Below, piece after piece: positions 44,521 to 57,866 of a DNA stretch of 64,000 nt (the first letter of the stretch is position 1; each line of letters opens with the position of its first letter). Where the stretch lies: positions 16,001 to 80,000 of the forward strand of contig JAKOGI010002758.1 of assembly GCA_029747015.1 (NCBI GenBank). The letters run 5' to 3'. The stretch comes from Carnegiea gigantea. Taxonomy: Eukaryota; Streptophyta; Magnoliopsida; Caryophyllales; Cactaceae. The notes beneath the pieces were generated by a model. The model had not been told where the DNA came from, searched no databases, and was given only the letters and a program-made list of their open reading frames with translations. A program made the translations under genes and the position numbers.

Positions 44521-45051
44521 AAAGTAGGGCTCTAACAACATAAATACAAATTTTTTTTGAGTGAGCATAAATTCGAATGAAAATTTTTTGACCATACCCA
44601 TTTTTTTTGGGTTGGACATATTCAGATAATCAAATCGAGTAAAATTTTTCCAACTCTAAATATAGGCATTTTACTCAAAAGATCTACAATTAAATACATC
44701 AACATCAATTTTGTTTGTCATTCTTGGGATTTTTTGGGGTTGGACAGAAATACTACAATTAAATCTAAAATTCTTGACCATACCCAACTTTTTTGGGTTG
44801 GACATAAAAGTTTCACATATAAATGATGTTTTATGCATACAATTTTGTTTGTTGGGATTTTTGTCAAAAATTTCGGGTTAAGTATTTCTTATCTTATGGC
44901 CACTATGGATTCTTTCTATTAATAGCTGACTGATCAAAAGGCTAGAATAAAATATAATTAAATCAAAAGTCGAGGCAAATTATCAAACTCTACCTCCCTC
45001 TCCATCAAGCGTCTACAAAAAGTTCCATATAATATAAACTGTCTTATGAAA
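44521..45051. other. Spacer between the two related MITE-like elements
   Basis: No gene. A short motif (CATACCCA.TTTTTTTGGGTTGGACAT) occurs twice, at about 44591 and 44780. Confidence 0.45.
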
Positions 45052-45280
45052 GGTATGTTCTTTTCAACTTATGAGAAGTATTTATTGGTATTTATTGTTG
45101 AAATATGCTGAATGGTTGAAGAAAATATAGTTACGTATTTTCAATTGAGCACTTAGTAATGCTGAATTGTATTGAATAATGTTGAATTTTGTTGAATTGT
45201 GCTGAAAGTTGCTGAATTATGCTGAAAGTTATCGAATGTTGATGATAAGTACTTATCATAATTCGAAAGGAACATGCCTC
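45052..45280. mobile_element. MITE-like element, GCTGAAT-type internal repeats, copy 2
   Basis: The ends GGTATGTTCTTTTCAACTTA and (complement) GGCATGTTCCTTTCGAATTA are inverted. Internal repeats are the same as in copy 1. Target duplications were not clear for either copy. Confidence 0.72.
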
Positions 45281-46130
45281 AAATTAGAACCCTCGGAAGA
45301 AAGAGGAATCTAAATCAACACAATATGAGCTACCTTCAATCAATCGGCTAAGGTCAAACTCTAGCTAAAACTCTCGAAGTTAAAGCTCTTGAAGTTCTTA
45401 AAAATTTATTAAATTCATTCATTTTTATTTTATTCTTTCGTTCAAAAATTCATCAATTTTATTAGTTAGACATTTAATCGTATTCACAATCTTGTAAGTC
45501 CATTTATTTTATAGGCCAAAACAATTATGTTCATGAATATATTTCAAAATGTACAATGCATGTAAAAGCTTCTTGTGGTTATTCATTTAATTACAAGGTG
45601 TATCTTTTTTTGTTGTGCAAAAATTTCATCTCTAACCTCGAGAGGCCAGCCAAGAAATGGGTATAATTGATCAAGAATATACTTGTGTTTGATGAAGATC
45701 TGCCCCCCCCCCCCCCCCCCACAAAAAAAAAGTGCAAGATAAAAATTAAAAAAAGAGGGGGCAAACATCAAGAATCTAGTCAACTGGAAAATAACGTTAA
45801 GCCAAGGCATAAAAATATAGTAATCAAGGCCTGATACCACACAGTTAGTTTTAGTTATCAGCACAAACTGATGTGCATCAACCAACACAGGTTAGTTTAA
45901 GTAGTTTGACACTTATTTCCCTAAAGTAATATCTCATGTTCGAATCATGTGAATAAAAAAAATCTATAATGGGAGAACTCTATCCCTTATTGGATCAAAA
46001 GTAACTCAACTCTAGTGAAATGAAGGATCTAAGACCAAATTAAAAACAAACTTACGTGCATCAGAATGATTTTTTTAGTAGTGTATGCTGTCATGTGGGC
46101 GGTACCTACTGGCAATGAAGAATAATATAT
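45281..46130. other. Intergenic DNA with a C18 homopolymer
   Basis: A run of 18 C at 45703-45720 is followed by an A-run. Open frames crossing it (Gly-rich on the minus strand) are artefacts. No gene recognised. Confidence 0.5.
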
Positions 46131-46405
46131 TATATAAAAGGCATTGTTGAGATCCAGATCAACAGCTCAACATGGCATATAGCTTATATATTATAGAGAA
46201 GCTACAACTTACAGGGGGCACCAAAACAAAACTAGGCCAGGTCCACTTCTCCCTAGGGAGCCATGTCGTTATCTTCATTCCCTGGAAATTCTTCTTCATT
46301 GCAACTTTGGTACGTCAACAACGGTTTGCTAGGGAGGGCACATATAAACAAGCACGTCAATTCTTTTCTTTCTCCTCCTCAGGATACCGACTTGACATAG
46401 GCTAA
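46131..46405 (+). CDS. Possible small ORF of 77 aa with TATA box; unrecognised
   Basis: TATATAAAAG at 46131-46140 is followed 31 bases later by an ATG at 46172 in fair context (AACATGGC). The frame runs to 46405 and encodes a short protein with a hydrophobic middle (SHVVIFIPWKFFFIATLV). A GT donor-like site (TTTGGTACG) lies near 46305, so it may be only the first exon of something longer. No homology recognised; it may be chance. Confidence 0.25.
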
Positions 46406-47640
46406 TAAATTGAGAATACTTCTAGACATTTACTTGCGTGGAAACAAAACATATTGTGATAGATGATATAAGGATTTATATATGATTGATGTAGTTAGTT
46501 TTAAATGACTAAATGAAATTAGACATGTTCTTTTCGTACTGTACTTAAATAGTAATACTCTATCTATTTCCTATCAACGCTTCTGTGTTAAAGTAAAAAT
46601 GATTTATCTTTATCGCAACCTTAAGTAACTTGGATAATGACTTGAATAACTTCTCCTTCAAAAACGTGACTCTAGCTATAGCCTATTTATGATGGAACTA
46701 AGGACACGATGAAAATAAGAAGTGAGACCGTCATGAAAGAAATAGTTTATGCAAAGTCACATTGCATCCAAACTTCTAATGGAAAATTATATCGTATAAC
46801 AAATGACACAAGAATCTGGTACAAGATGAGTAAAAAGTTAGCATTTGTGAGTCACACTGCGGTACTATACATATCTGTGCTGCATTGATTCTTTATGCAC
46901 GGGCTTACTCAAGGCCTATTCTTTTCGTTGGTAAATGTTGGCTCTCCCTGCCGTTTCACTCCCTCTCACTCCTTTTATCTGTAAGTAGATATGATTAATG
47001 CAATTAACGTATAAATGTTAATAAAAAAATGCTTTTACAATCAATAATCCCTTTTATTATAAATGTATATAAATAACTAATTATTTTAAATTATGCCTCA
47101 TGTTAAGATTTAACATACAAAGATAAGTATAACTTCATGGAGTATGTATTATATTACGACACATACCATCATATTTATAAAAATGTTAATTGTAACTCTA
47201 ATTATTGAATCATTACATGTTAATACTCCGACACGTAATCATATTTAATTAACTTAAGCATTTAATTATATGGTTATGATTAGTCAGGGCAGAGTGCCGC
47301 GCATTTTTTTTTTAGTGTGAAAGAAATAATACCTGATTTAAAGAACTTTACTGTGGTGGAAGTCCTTCTGAGTTTATGAAATATCAAATAGTTATGCAAA
47401 AGCATAAGGCTTTAATAAATTTGTGTTCGTACCCGAGCGTGGACGGGAATTACCGAGCCTCGATAAATCCTTAATGGCTAAGCAATAATAGCGGCAAGTG
47501 ATTTATGGCCAAGTGTGTGGTCTATTCTATGCCATATGGAAAGAGAAAAACAAAAGAGATAAGATCAAATTTAATGTGGGTTAACCAAAGGAATTACTAA
47601 GTGAGTTTTACTAGGGGTAAGTTTAATAAATAAAAAACCA
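46406..47640. other. AT-rich intergenic DNA
   Basis: Contains isolated ends of the GGC(C/A)T(G/A)TTCTTTTCG MITE family (about 46525 and 46914). No gene recognised. Confidence 0.5.
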
Positions 47641-47850
47641 AAATCAATGAACTTTGGAAAAGCTTCCCAAAAAAAGAAGAAGAGAGGAGGAGAGTTGCGC
47701 GAGTCCCCCATGCTATCTTCTCTCTACCGTGACCCCCTGTCTCCTGCCGCCTGTTTCGGCCCTGTTCCAATCAGCTCCGCCTGCACCGGGCGCCATCGGC
47801 AAACCACCACTACCACCACCCTCATCCTCCACCATCCACACTTCAACCAA
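47641..47850 (+). other. Possible transcribed leader exon
   Basis: A locally GC- and C-rich stretch with CCACCAC and CTCC clusters, ending AACCAAG before GTAATTC, a donor-like site. It resembles a plant 5' UTR exon followed by an intron, but no downstream coding exon was found. Confidence 0.3.
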
Positions 47851-47955
47851 GGTAATTCTACTCCCCTTTTTCTCCCCTTTTAAGACCCAATTTCATAAAG
47901 GTATTTGTAGTGCTTAATGGACTAATCTTGACGAATAATGGGGTATTGGTTAGAT

Positions 47956-48235
47956 TTATTTGGGTTTGTATATGTATGGATGTTGTAAGTATAAATTACA
48001 AAGAGGTTTATTTGGGTTTATATATGTATAGATGTTGTCAGTGTAAATTATGAAGAGATTTATTTGGGTTTATATGTGTATGGATATATGTATCATGTAT
48101 GGACGTGGTAAGAGTAAATTATAAAGAAATTAATTTGGGTTGCATCTGTATGGATGTTGTAAGTGTAAATTACGAAGAGATTAATTTGGGTTTGTACATA
48201 TGTGGTTGTGGTGAATGTGATTTATGAAGAGATGA
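47956..48235. repeat. Minisatellite, about five copies of a ~52-bp unit
   Basis: Units begin T(A)ATTTGGGTTT at about 47956, 48008, 48061, 48131 and 48181. They contain GTATGGATGTTGTAAG and AAATTA(C/T)(A/G)AAGAG. One unit is lengthened by about 18 bp. Confidence 0.85.
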
Positions 48236-48246
48236 ACTTGGATATA

Positions 48247-48251
48247 ATACA

Positions 48252-48323
<72 letters not shown>

Positions 48324-48370
48324 TATATATATATATCATACATATATCATATATATATATACACACACAC
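48247..48370. repeat. (ACAT)n and (AT)n compound microsatellite
   Basis: About nine tetranucleotide units are followed by AT repeats and a short AC run. Confidence 0.95.
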
Positions 48371-48779
48371 ACTCACCTACAACCCCACATATAGATGTAT
48401 ACACCACATATATATAGAGAGAGAGAGAGGATTATGTGGTAATTCACAAAAAAAATGGGCGGGCGGGGGAGAAAAAGGAAGGTTAAGTTGGCTAATATAT
48501 GAGCGTATGATATTCATTATGGGCCCTATGTTATGTGAGGGATGTAAGCAAGTAGGTAAATAAGATTATGAAGACTGCTTAATCCTAGTTCATAAGAAGC
48601 TATTTTTATGCTGATTACGGCTAGTGGTGGCCTAGGAACTGGAGAGTAAGCAAGTCATGGAAAAACTATTAGTTTACATGACTGTGATGAGTTTTGGTGC
48701 TATGAAGAGATGCAATGAAGATGCATCATAAGTCTTTTATTATGCAACTACATTGCTAATAAAACCCCAAATTTTTCGT
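48371..48779. other. Intergenic DNA, no gene seen
   Basis: Short GA run at 48416-48430; otherwise no recognisable feature. Confidence 0.45.
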
Positions 48780-49692
48780 TAATAATCTCTTCTTCAAATC
48801 ACAGGACCAATTATTTACTAAAGAATAAGAGAGAACAGCCTAAATTGAGGGATTATAAAACATCAAAGTACGTTGCACTTGTACCTTTCAAGATGTTTAA
48901 ATTTACAGTTTATTATTATTAATAGTTTTTTATTCAGCCGTCAGGGACCTCTAGGACTCCATGTTCATTGTTCATTGTTCAATGTGCAAATGTTCATCGT
49001 TCATTGTTCATGATTTCTGCTAGCAGAATTCAGTGTTGGGCACTTCCTATTTAAATATGAATTTTATATGTTCATTTCTATTTGTCATGCTGCTATAATA
49101 GACGTAGGGGTCCCTAGTCCCAAGGCTGAGGAAGCATCCTAATCGTTTACCTTAAATAAAATGCTTTTCAAAAGAATATTTTATGAGCATTGTTTTAGTA
49201 TTGGGCGGGCTCACTAAGTCTTCCCGACGAAAGTCCCCATTTAACTCTATAAGGGTATGTACTGGGATCTGGCTCAATTTCATTTGCTTTATATGTTTTC
49301 AACTGTTTTAGGAAGAGAGAACATCTGACAGTGCAAGCAGGAGCCCTAGGAGCTAAGGGCCATGGGACGTAGGCCAGGGCAGCAGGTGTTACTCCTTAAC
49401 TCGCATAAGATTTTGTGGCGCAACAATAATTTTTTTGGGATGTATGGGAATGTTGCACAGAATGTAAAGATTTTTGGACTGAGTTGAAGATCATGCGGCA
49501 CCTTTGGATGCTATGTTATTTAGTAATAAGTTGAGCTTTAATAAATATGTTCCATATATCTATGTTGCTACCATCCAGTCGACTTTGTCCTCATGTGTGG
49601 CCCTAGACCGTGGTAATGCCCTATCTAACTATCGTATTCCGCTGGCTTTCAGTGAACATTATTCAGAGGTAGTTAGGTTGGGGGCGATAACA
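48780..49692 (+). repeat. Probable 5' LTR (3' portion) of Gypsy D
   Basis: Sequence such as GGGCTCACTAAGTCTT and a terminal GGTTGGGGGCGATAACA just before a tRNA-Met-like primer site is what I know from LTR ends of Tekay/Del-type chromoviruses. The left boundary cannot be fixed from this window, since the matching 3' LTR lies outside it. An array of TTCATTG repeats lies at 48962-49012. Confidence 0.5.
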
Positions 49693-49695
49693 AAG

Positions 49696-49707
49696 TAATA
49701 TCAGAGC
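49696..49707 (+). promoter_or_regulatory. Degenerate tRNA-Met primer-binding site (Gypsy D)
   Basis: TAATATCAGAGC matches TGGTATCAGAGC at 10 of 12 positions and is three bases from the putative LTR end ..ATAACA. Confidence 0.6.
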
Positions 49708-49896
49708 AATTTGGGCATGTTTGTGGTTAGTACTGGTATTATTGTGATCTAGACTGTTAATGCCTCTAGGGTATCTGCTTGTGACGGGGATAATGTTCTT
49801 ACCATGAGGATGGTAGAACAATGGAGGGAAAAGTAGGTCTTAAGGCGATATTATGGTGACGTAGCGATGTCAGATTCTATAAACTAATACAAATGA

Positions 49897-49919
49897 GGCA
49901 TATATATATATATAATATA

Positions 49920-49967
<48 letters not shown>

Positions 49968-49975
49968 CTATATAT
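49897..49975. repeat. (TA)n microsatellite
   Basis: Interrupted TA run directly left of the foldback-type element. Confidence 0.95.
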
Positions 49976-49982
49976 ACTGTGG

Positions 49983-50821
49983 AGGGGGGTCAGTGGGCAC
50001 CTCCATTAGATGAGCACCTCTTTTTTAGGATAATCCTTTCAATCTCTATCATTGACTTTACAATTAGAGGCTGAGATTAAAAAGTTAATTTTTTATACAA
50101 TTAAAAAAAAGAAATTCGTAAGGGAAGAGGGTTCTGACACAGCAATCTAATTGGGGCTCTTTCGCTTCTCGTCTCCCCTTAGTCTCTCTCGCTCTCCTCT
50201 CTCGTCTCTCCATTCACTCCGGCGATCAGATACTGCCCACCGACGACTGTCGCGGCGTCACCCACCCAGTTGGTCGGGCCAGCTTCCAACGTCGCCGATG
50301 CGCATTCCCCCTCCCTCTCAGCGTCTTCTCCATCTCAGAGCATTGTCCCTCCCTCATCGCTTTCTCTCTCTATCATTGCACCACACCGTGCTGATGGTGG
50401 TTCGTCGGATTGGCCGTGACTGTCGCTGGCGATGGGTGGTTGCCGCGAATTGAGAGAGAGAAACTTGGAGAGAGAAAGCTCCGAGAGGGAGAGGCGCCGA
50501 GAGGAGAGGGAGCGCGCCTTACCGACGATGCAGTCCTGCGGCCACTAGTCAGTCCTACAACCAGTCGTCCGGTGGCAGTGTCCGAGTCCCCGGTCGGAGT
50601 GAAATGGAGAGAGAGAGTAAGAGAGAGCCTAAGGAAAGGAGAAGCCAATTGTCCTGTTGCATTCCAGACCCACCCTCCCTTACAAATTTTCTTTTCGTTT
50701 AAATTGTATAAAAATTACTTTTTCATCTCAGCCTTCATTTGAAATTCATGATTGAGATTGAAAGTGTGTTTTTCACCTAAAAGGATGTGCTCACCTAATT
50801 AGAGGTGCTCATGACCTCCCT
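49983..50821. mobile_element. Foldback-type MITE, 839 bp
   Basis: The left end AGGGGGGTCAGTGGGCACCT and the complement of the right end AGGGAGGTCATGAGCACCTC begin inverted repeats of about 46 bp. Further in, a GC-rich left arm (CATTCACTCCGG..ACTGCCCACCGACGACTG) pairs imperfectly with the right arm. Open frames within it (for example 50151-50453) are CT/GA-biased and have no recognisable product. Confidence 0.75.
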
Positions 50822-50889
50822 ATTCATACCTACATATCTATTATCTATATATATATATATCTATATATATATATATCATATTATATATC

Positions 50890-51273
50890 TTGAGTAGAGC
50901 TAAAGAAGAGAGAGAGAAAGCTCTGCGAGGGAGAGGTGCCGATAGGGAGGGACGCGCCCAACCGACGATAGCTGGAAGTCGGCCGGCCACTAGGCGCGTC
51001 ACAGCGCAGTCCGCCGGTGGGCAGTATCTGGTTGCTGGAGTGAATGGAGATAGAGAGAGGAAAGAGAGCGCCTTGAGGAGAGAGAGCGGAGAGAGAGAGC
51101 CAACTGTCAACTGTGGTCCAAGCCCTCTCCTCCTTACAAATTTCTTTTTTGTTTATTGCCTAAAATTACTTTTTAATCTCAGCATTCAATTTGAAATTCA
51201 ATGATTGAGCTTAAAAGTGCTCACTAAGGAGGTGCTCCACTGAATTAGAGGTGCGTCACTTGAGCCCCTCCCC
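50890..51273. mobile_element. Second foldback-type MITE, right half only
   Basis: Matches the right half of 49983-50821: GAGAGAGAAAGCTC.GCGAGGGAGAGG, the GTCGG/CCACTAG region, GGAGTGAA(A)TGGAGA, the TTACAAATTT(T)CTTTT region and the right-end GAATTAGAGGTG. The left half is replaced by TA repeat. Confidence 0.72.
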
Positions 51274-51288
51274 TATAATACCATACAT

Positions 51289-53080
<1,792 letters not shown>

Positions 53081-53082
53081 CC

Positions 53083-53097
53083 AGTTATATATATATG

Positions 53098-53141
<44 letters not shown>

Positions 53142-53178
53142 GATATATATATATATAGATATATATATCATATATATA

Positions 53179-53225
<47 letters not shown>

Positions 53226-53246
53226 ATATATATAATATATATATAT

Positions 53247-53280
<34 letters not shown>

Positions 53281-53296
53281 TGTGTGTGTGTGTGGG
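53083..53296. repeat. (CA)n, (TA)n and (GT)n compound microsatellite
   Basis: Simple repeats with interrupted TA runs, closed by a GT run. Confidence 0.95.
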
Positions 53297-54302
53297 AATA
53301 CTCACCTAGTTTATATATGTATACTATGGGAATTGATGAGTGTTTTTTGCCAATGATAGATAGTAGGACAGGGAACCCCTGAAGGGGTACCCCCAAAAAA
53401 TCTGCAGGATCTCCCACAAGTTCCAGAGGCCCCTTAAGAAGTAGATCCATTGCCTCTGTTGCCGCTGGCCCCCGAACCACTGAATGACATAGATGGCTAT
53501 GAGACTGATATATCCCTTATTTGGGTGGGGGATGATGGATATGATATCTGGGGAGGGGAGCTGACAATAGTTCTAGTAACTCAGATAGTGTGGTGAGTGT
53601 AATTGATATTCCAGAGTCCCCGAAGGTAATAGAGATAAGTTCTAAGGAAGGCTCCTGGAGTTCAGGGTCGGAGACTAGTAACAGTAGTGACCTAGATTAC
53701 CAACCCAGGGAATGGAACAGGAAAAGGAAGGCGGAGATTAGTTTGGGTACAAAAGGTTTCTAGGATGCTGGATCAGCTAGTAGTTATGGGGGGAAAAAAA
53801 CAAAGTAAATATATAAGATAGCAGGTTGGGAACTAATCCTGGGAGTGTGATAGGAAGTTAGCAATGGGGTAGGATCTTAGGTTGTATGGTTAGAATAATG
53901 ATGATCCAACCTCCCCATGCATTTTGCTAATGGGGTGGGCCATTTTTGTACAACCACCTTGAAGATTATGCTTCTGGTGAGTCTATGTAATACATGTAAG
54001 AGTTATGTATGTAATCTATGTGGTGGTTAAGCTAATAAAAGTATATAATTTCTATGTACACGAGTATAGGAATCATTAAACAATAAACAAATGAAATTAC
54101 TATTAGAGGTAACAATCAGAGTGATGAAGTACGATGGCTTGGATAGGGATACTTGCATAGTTGCACAGACAATGTACATAACAAGCTAGATTAAATGAGA
54201 GGAATTGCATACAGATAAATGTTGATAGTAAGAATATATAAGTGCATAACTGTGAGGAAAGTGAGTCAGTGAGGGCTAATATGTTTGCATATATGTAATA
54301 GA
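53297..54302 (+). pseudogene. Gypsy D leader with a decayed acidic reading frame
   Basis: Readable but broken protein-like stretches, plus strand: PLAPEPLNDIDGYETDISLI near 53470-53530, and SVIDIPESPKVIEISSKE and SSDLDYQPREWNRKRKAEI in another frame near 53596-53745. The region is acidic and Ser-rich with a basic end and carries no known domain. It lies between the primer site and gag of Gypsy D, so it may be a lineage-specific leader ORF or part of another insertion. Confidence 0.35.
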
Positions 54303-54631
54303 ATGGCAGATCCAAACAACAATGGTCTAAACAACAACTTGCAAGAAAATGTTGTAGAAAATGTACCAGCTCAATCCATTAATCAAAATGCCCCGGAAGC
54401 GATCCCCCGAAGAAGCCAGGAGGCTATTAGTGGACCCTCGAATCCTAAAAATGCTGAGGGCAAAAGGGGATTACTGGATGATCTGGATCTTGAACTGATG
54501 GCAAGGATTGTAGTCGAGGTGACAAAAAAAGTTAAGGGTTCAGGAATTGGAAAGGATGAATAGGAAAATAAGTTCTTTGATAAAGCTAGCAGGACAATCT
54601 GTACAAACTAGTCAAGAATTGCATAAACGTG
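54303..54631 (+). pseudogene. Gypsy D gag, N-terminal part (split by LARD2)
   Basis: ATG at 54303 gives MADPNNNGLNNNLQEN.., a Gln/Asn-rich start with GLLDDLDLELMARIVVEV. A stop at 54561 follows a frameshift. The last readable part, QELHKR.., is cut at 54631 and continues at 60416 as ATKIERVKTELRMANPANS. Confidence 0.75.
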
Positions 54632-55973
54632 TGATAGGCCCACAAGCGCATGGCGGTATTGTAGTAAACAAAGGTCGATCCTACAGAGACTAGGTGAAAC
54701 TACTGGGTTATAATCCCTCAAGATATGCTAAGCAAATCAAAACATTAGATTGATAAAATACGAAGACAAGGAAACAACTATCATTAATTCAAGGAAACTT
54801 CTAATTCACTAATTTTAAATCAATTAAGGAGAAAACACCTAGGAATTCATGTAATTATGAAAGTTGATTAGGTCAAAACGACAAACATGTGCTTTTCTCT
54901 AATCGGTTAATTTCGAGGAATTGTATTCTCTCCAAAAATTTAGTCTATTCTTTCGAACTCAACCAAATTTGCCTAAACTAAGCAAAAGTCATTCTTTCAA
55001 ACTAATTTAGCTTAATCTAAGTTAAACATCTTCGATTACACTCTATGTCCTCCGAACATGCAAATCTCTCTTTCGAGACTGCTCCACGTTAGGTTTAATC
55101 AAGCAGTCCAACAACCAAATGTCACATTTCAGTTTTTCACCTAATTGTTTTAAATAAGCAAGCAAATTTTGGCTAAAAATCCACTCACAACAATACAATT
55201 ACTTGATAAACTAAATCAAACCAATCATGAAAATAAGCACAATTCTTAGATTAAAATATGATCCAACAACACTTCCATAAACTACTAAATCTCTAGATAA
55301 AAATTAAACTACTCACACATGATTAAATTAAACATCTAACTACTTTAAAATTATAAATCTCAAAAGAAAGAGAAGAGAAGAGAGAAGAGTTTGCTCAGCC
55401 AAAATCGCGCTTGAATCGTCGTTGCAAGCCCGGGTTGGAATCTTTGTAAATCTTCACTTCAGCTCACTCTCTCTCCTTCTAATCTAAATCCTAATCTAAC
55501 TAGAATGGAATGGAAAAGAGGAAAATGGAATGAGGAGATGTGTGGAAATGAGGATGAAAGACACCCTTTTTATAGTAAAATTGTTGGAAGAAGAAAAGTC
55601 ACGCATAATAATGGAATTAAAACTGTCACGAAGTCAAAAAGTTGCGAGAGAACAAAAAGTTTCATAGGAAAAGAAGACACCACAGACCGTAGCCAACACC
55701 ACAGACAAACCGTAGTCATCTCTGGCTCCACATTCTTCTGTTCTTTCTTCCTTCCACGGACATAGCAACTAAAGGGTGTCCGGGGGGAGTCCAACACACT
55801 AATTTAGGATCAAATCTGGGGTAAAATGTTTTAAAAACCTGCAAAATACATAAAAGGACCATACCAAAGTATAAAATAGGAAAAAGAGTATAAATTATAA
55901 CATAAAGCACTTAATTTTCCCTAAAAATGGAGGAAAATGACCCTAAAATAATATATACGTTAAGCACTTATCA
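54632..55973 (-). repeat. LARD2 left LTR (3' end of the element), 1342 bp
   Basis: TGATAGGCC..CTTATCA, highly similar to 59085-60410 with scattered substitutions. The tract CATGGGGAAGTT on the minus strand (about 55974-55985) is the likely polypurine tract. Confidence 0.92.
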
Positions 55974-57866
55974 AACTTCCCCATGTTTAAACCATTGCTT
56001 GTCCTTAAGCAAACACTATAGAAAACCGACAAGTGGAGATGCATCTAGGACTCAAAACGGAATAATCTCCTTAAAGTAGGCAAGTCATAGCATATCAAAA
56101 GTAAGAGTATCAAGTAATGGCAACCCCAAATAGTGCGCAAAATATTTCAAAATCAGAAGGAGAAGGTTTTCGAAGAAATATAAGACCACAAGCTCGATAC
56201 CAAACTTGATCACCCCCAAAGAACCACAAAGCATATCATGCAAGCACATGGAATTGTAGAGCTAAATGGACCGATAAAACCTCACTTTTGAAAAATGTGA
56301 ATAACTCCCGCTCATGTGTTTAAAATATAACATAGGTTCACTCAAGACTCATTCCAAAGATGCAATGTACCATGTGCTTGACAAGACTCTCAAATTCTCT
56401 ACTACTAAAGTGCAATATGCACAAGACAATCAAGAGGATTTTATATGGGTTGTAACGTGGGCTAGAAGGGTTAGGGGAAAGGAGTGAACAAATGAATTTG
56501 GCAATGTGGAGCTACTTAGTCAAGTGACTAGGAAGCGGCCAATGAAACACCAATTAACCAATAAGTTCACTAATACTCCGAACTCCAACAACATAATGGG
56601 CATACCCCAATGAATCAAATAGGAAACGAGTTGACAAAGAAGAAACACAAGCTTTTTACATATCCAATGCCAATCACTTATTTTTTTTCTTTTTTTTTTT
56701 TTATTTTCCCCTTTCTTTGCCTTTTTTTTCTTTTGCTTTTTCGCAATATGACGATAACTTCCTTTTTTTCTTTTTTCTTCAACATATTTTTTTCTTTTTT
56801 TTTGTTTTGGTTATTTTTCGGGAAATGAAACGAACTTTGTAATTATTGAAAGTTATAGGATCATGAACTATCAACTCACAACCGAATATATATACACAAC
56901 CCAATCAAGAGGAGACCAAAGCAAATGCTCAATATCATCAATCCCTTACCAAACCAAAGCCACCTTAAATTCAACTATCCCCAAAATCACCCACTACATA
57001 GATGAAGTGATACTCCATAGACTTGGCTTAAAGGTAGGAATATGTGTTTGGCCAAGGGCTAATATGAACGGATCACAACAAAGACGGATATAAGCTCAAA
57101 GGGGCTAGCAAATGGGGAAAAAACATTTAACACAAGGAAAGGCTATTTGGCCATGTGGCTAAAACGACCAAAGAAAGAAATGCCTCTATCATATCATCAA
57201 ATATGCACATGCTAATGTGATTTTGAACAAGAATCTAGGCAAGTTCTAGAGATGCAACATTGAAGAGTCACGCACAAGAAAGAAACATGAGACTAAATAT
57301 AATGAATTAGTCTAAATAAGGTTTAAAATCTCACGGGGTGTCTACCAAAGTCTCATTAAGCTCATAAAATGACTCCATGTACCAACATTAGTGCTAATGA
57401 TTCTAGGGATAAAATAGTTCTCAATCAAGACAAGGGTCAAAATAAGAAATATTTACAAAACCTTCAAAAATTTTAGTACAAAAGGGATTACACATCAAAA
57501 GCTAAAACTCATAAAAGCTAAAACTCATAAAAGCTATTTTGCCTAACAAATATATCATCGAAGGCTATCTCAAACCAATCCTTACCATCTCTATATGCAA
57601 ATCTAAAATGCAACTGAATGCAAAATACTAATGCAAACAAAAAGAAACCTAAAACTATATATTCTAGCATGTATGCAAGCTAATAACCAAAATAGAAAAC
57701 ATATAAACTACCCTTCCCCCATACTTAGATAAAGCATTATTATTCAAAGGAAAGAAAACTTAGAGAAGGGGAACAGAAGAAAACAATATCACCAGGTTAG
57801 GTGCAGAGTGCACTTAAACTATGCGGCCTCGTAATAACCGGGGCACATGGAGCATCAGCCACTCCA

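Noticed and set aside
45703..45720. C18 run (and C13 at 41064) as G-quadruplex or regulatory site
   Set aside because: Plain homopolymers next to A-runs, possibly sequencing or assembly artefacts; no block spacing.
56610..56828. Phe-rich 72-codon frame
   Set aside because: Translation of a T-rich low-complexity stretch in LARD2.
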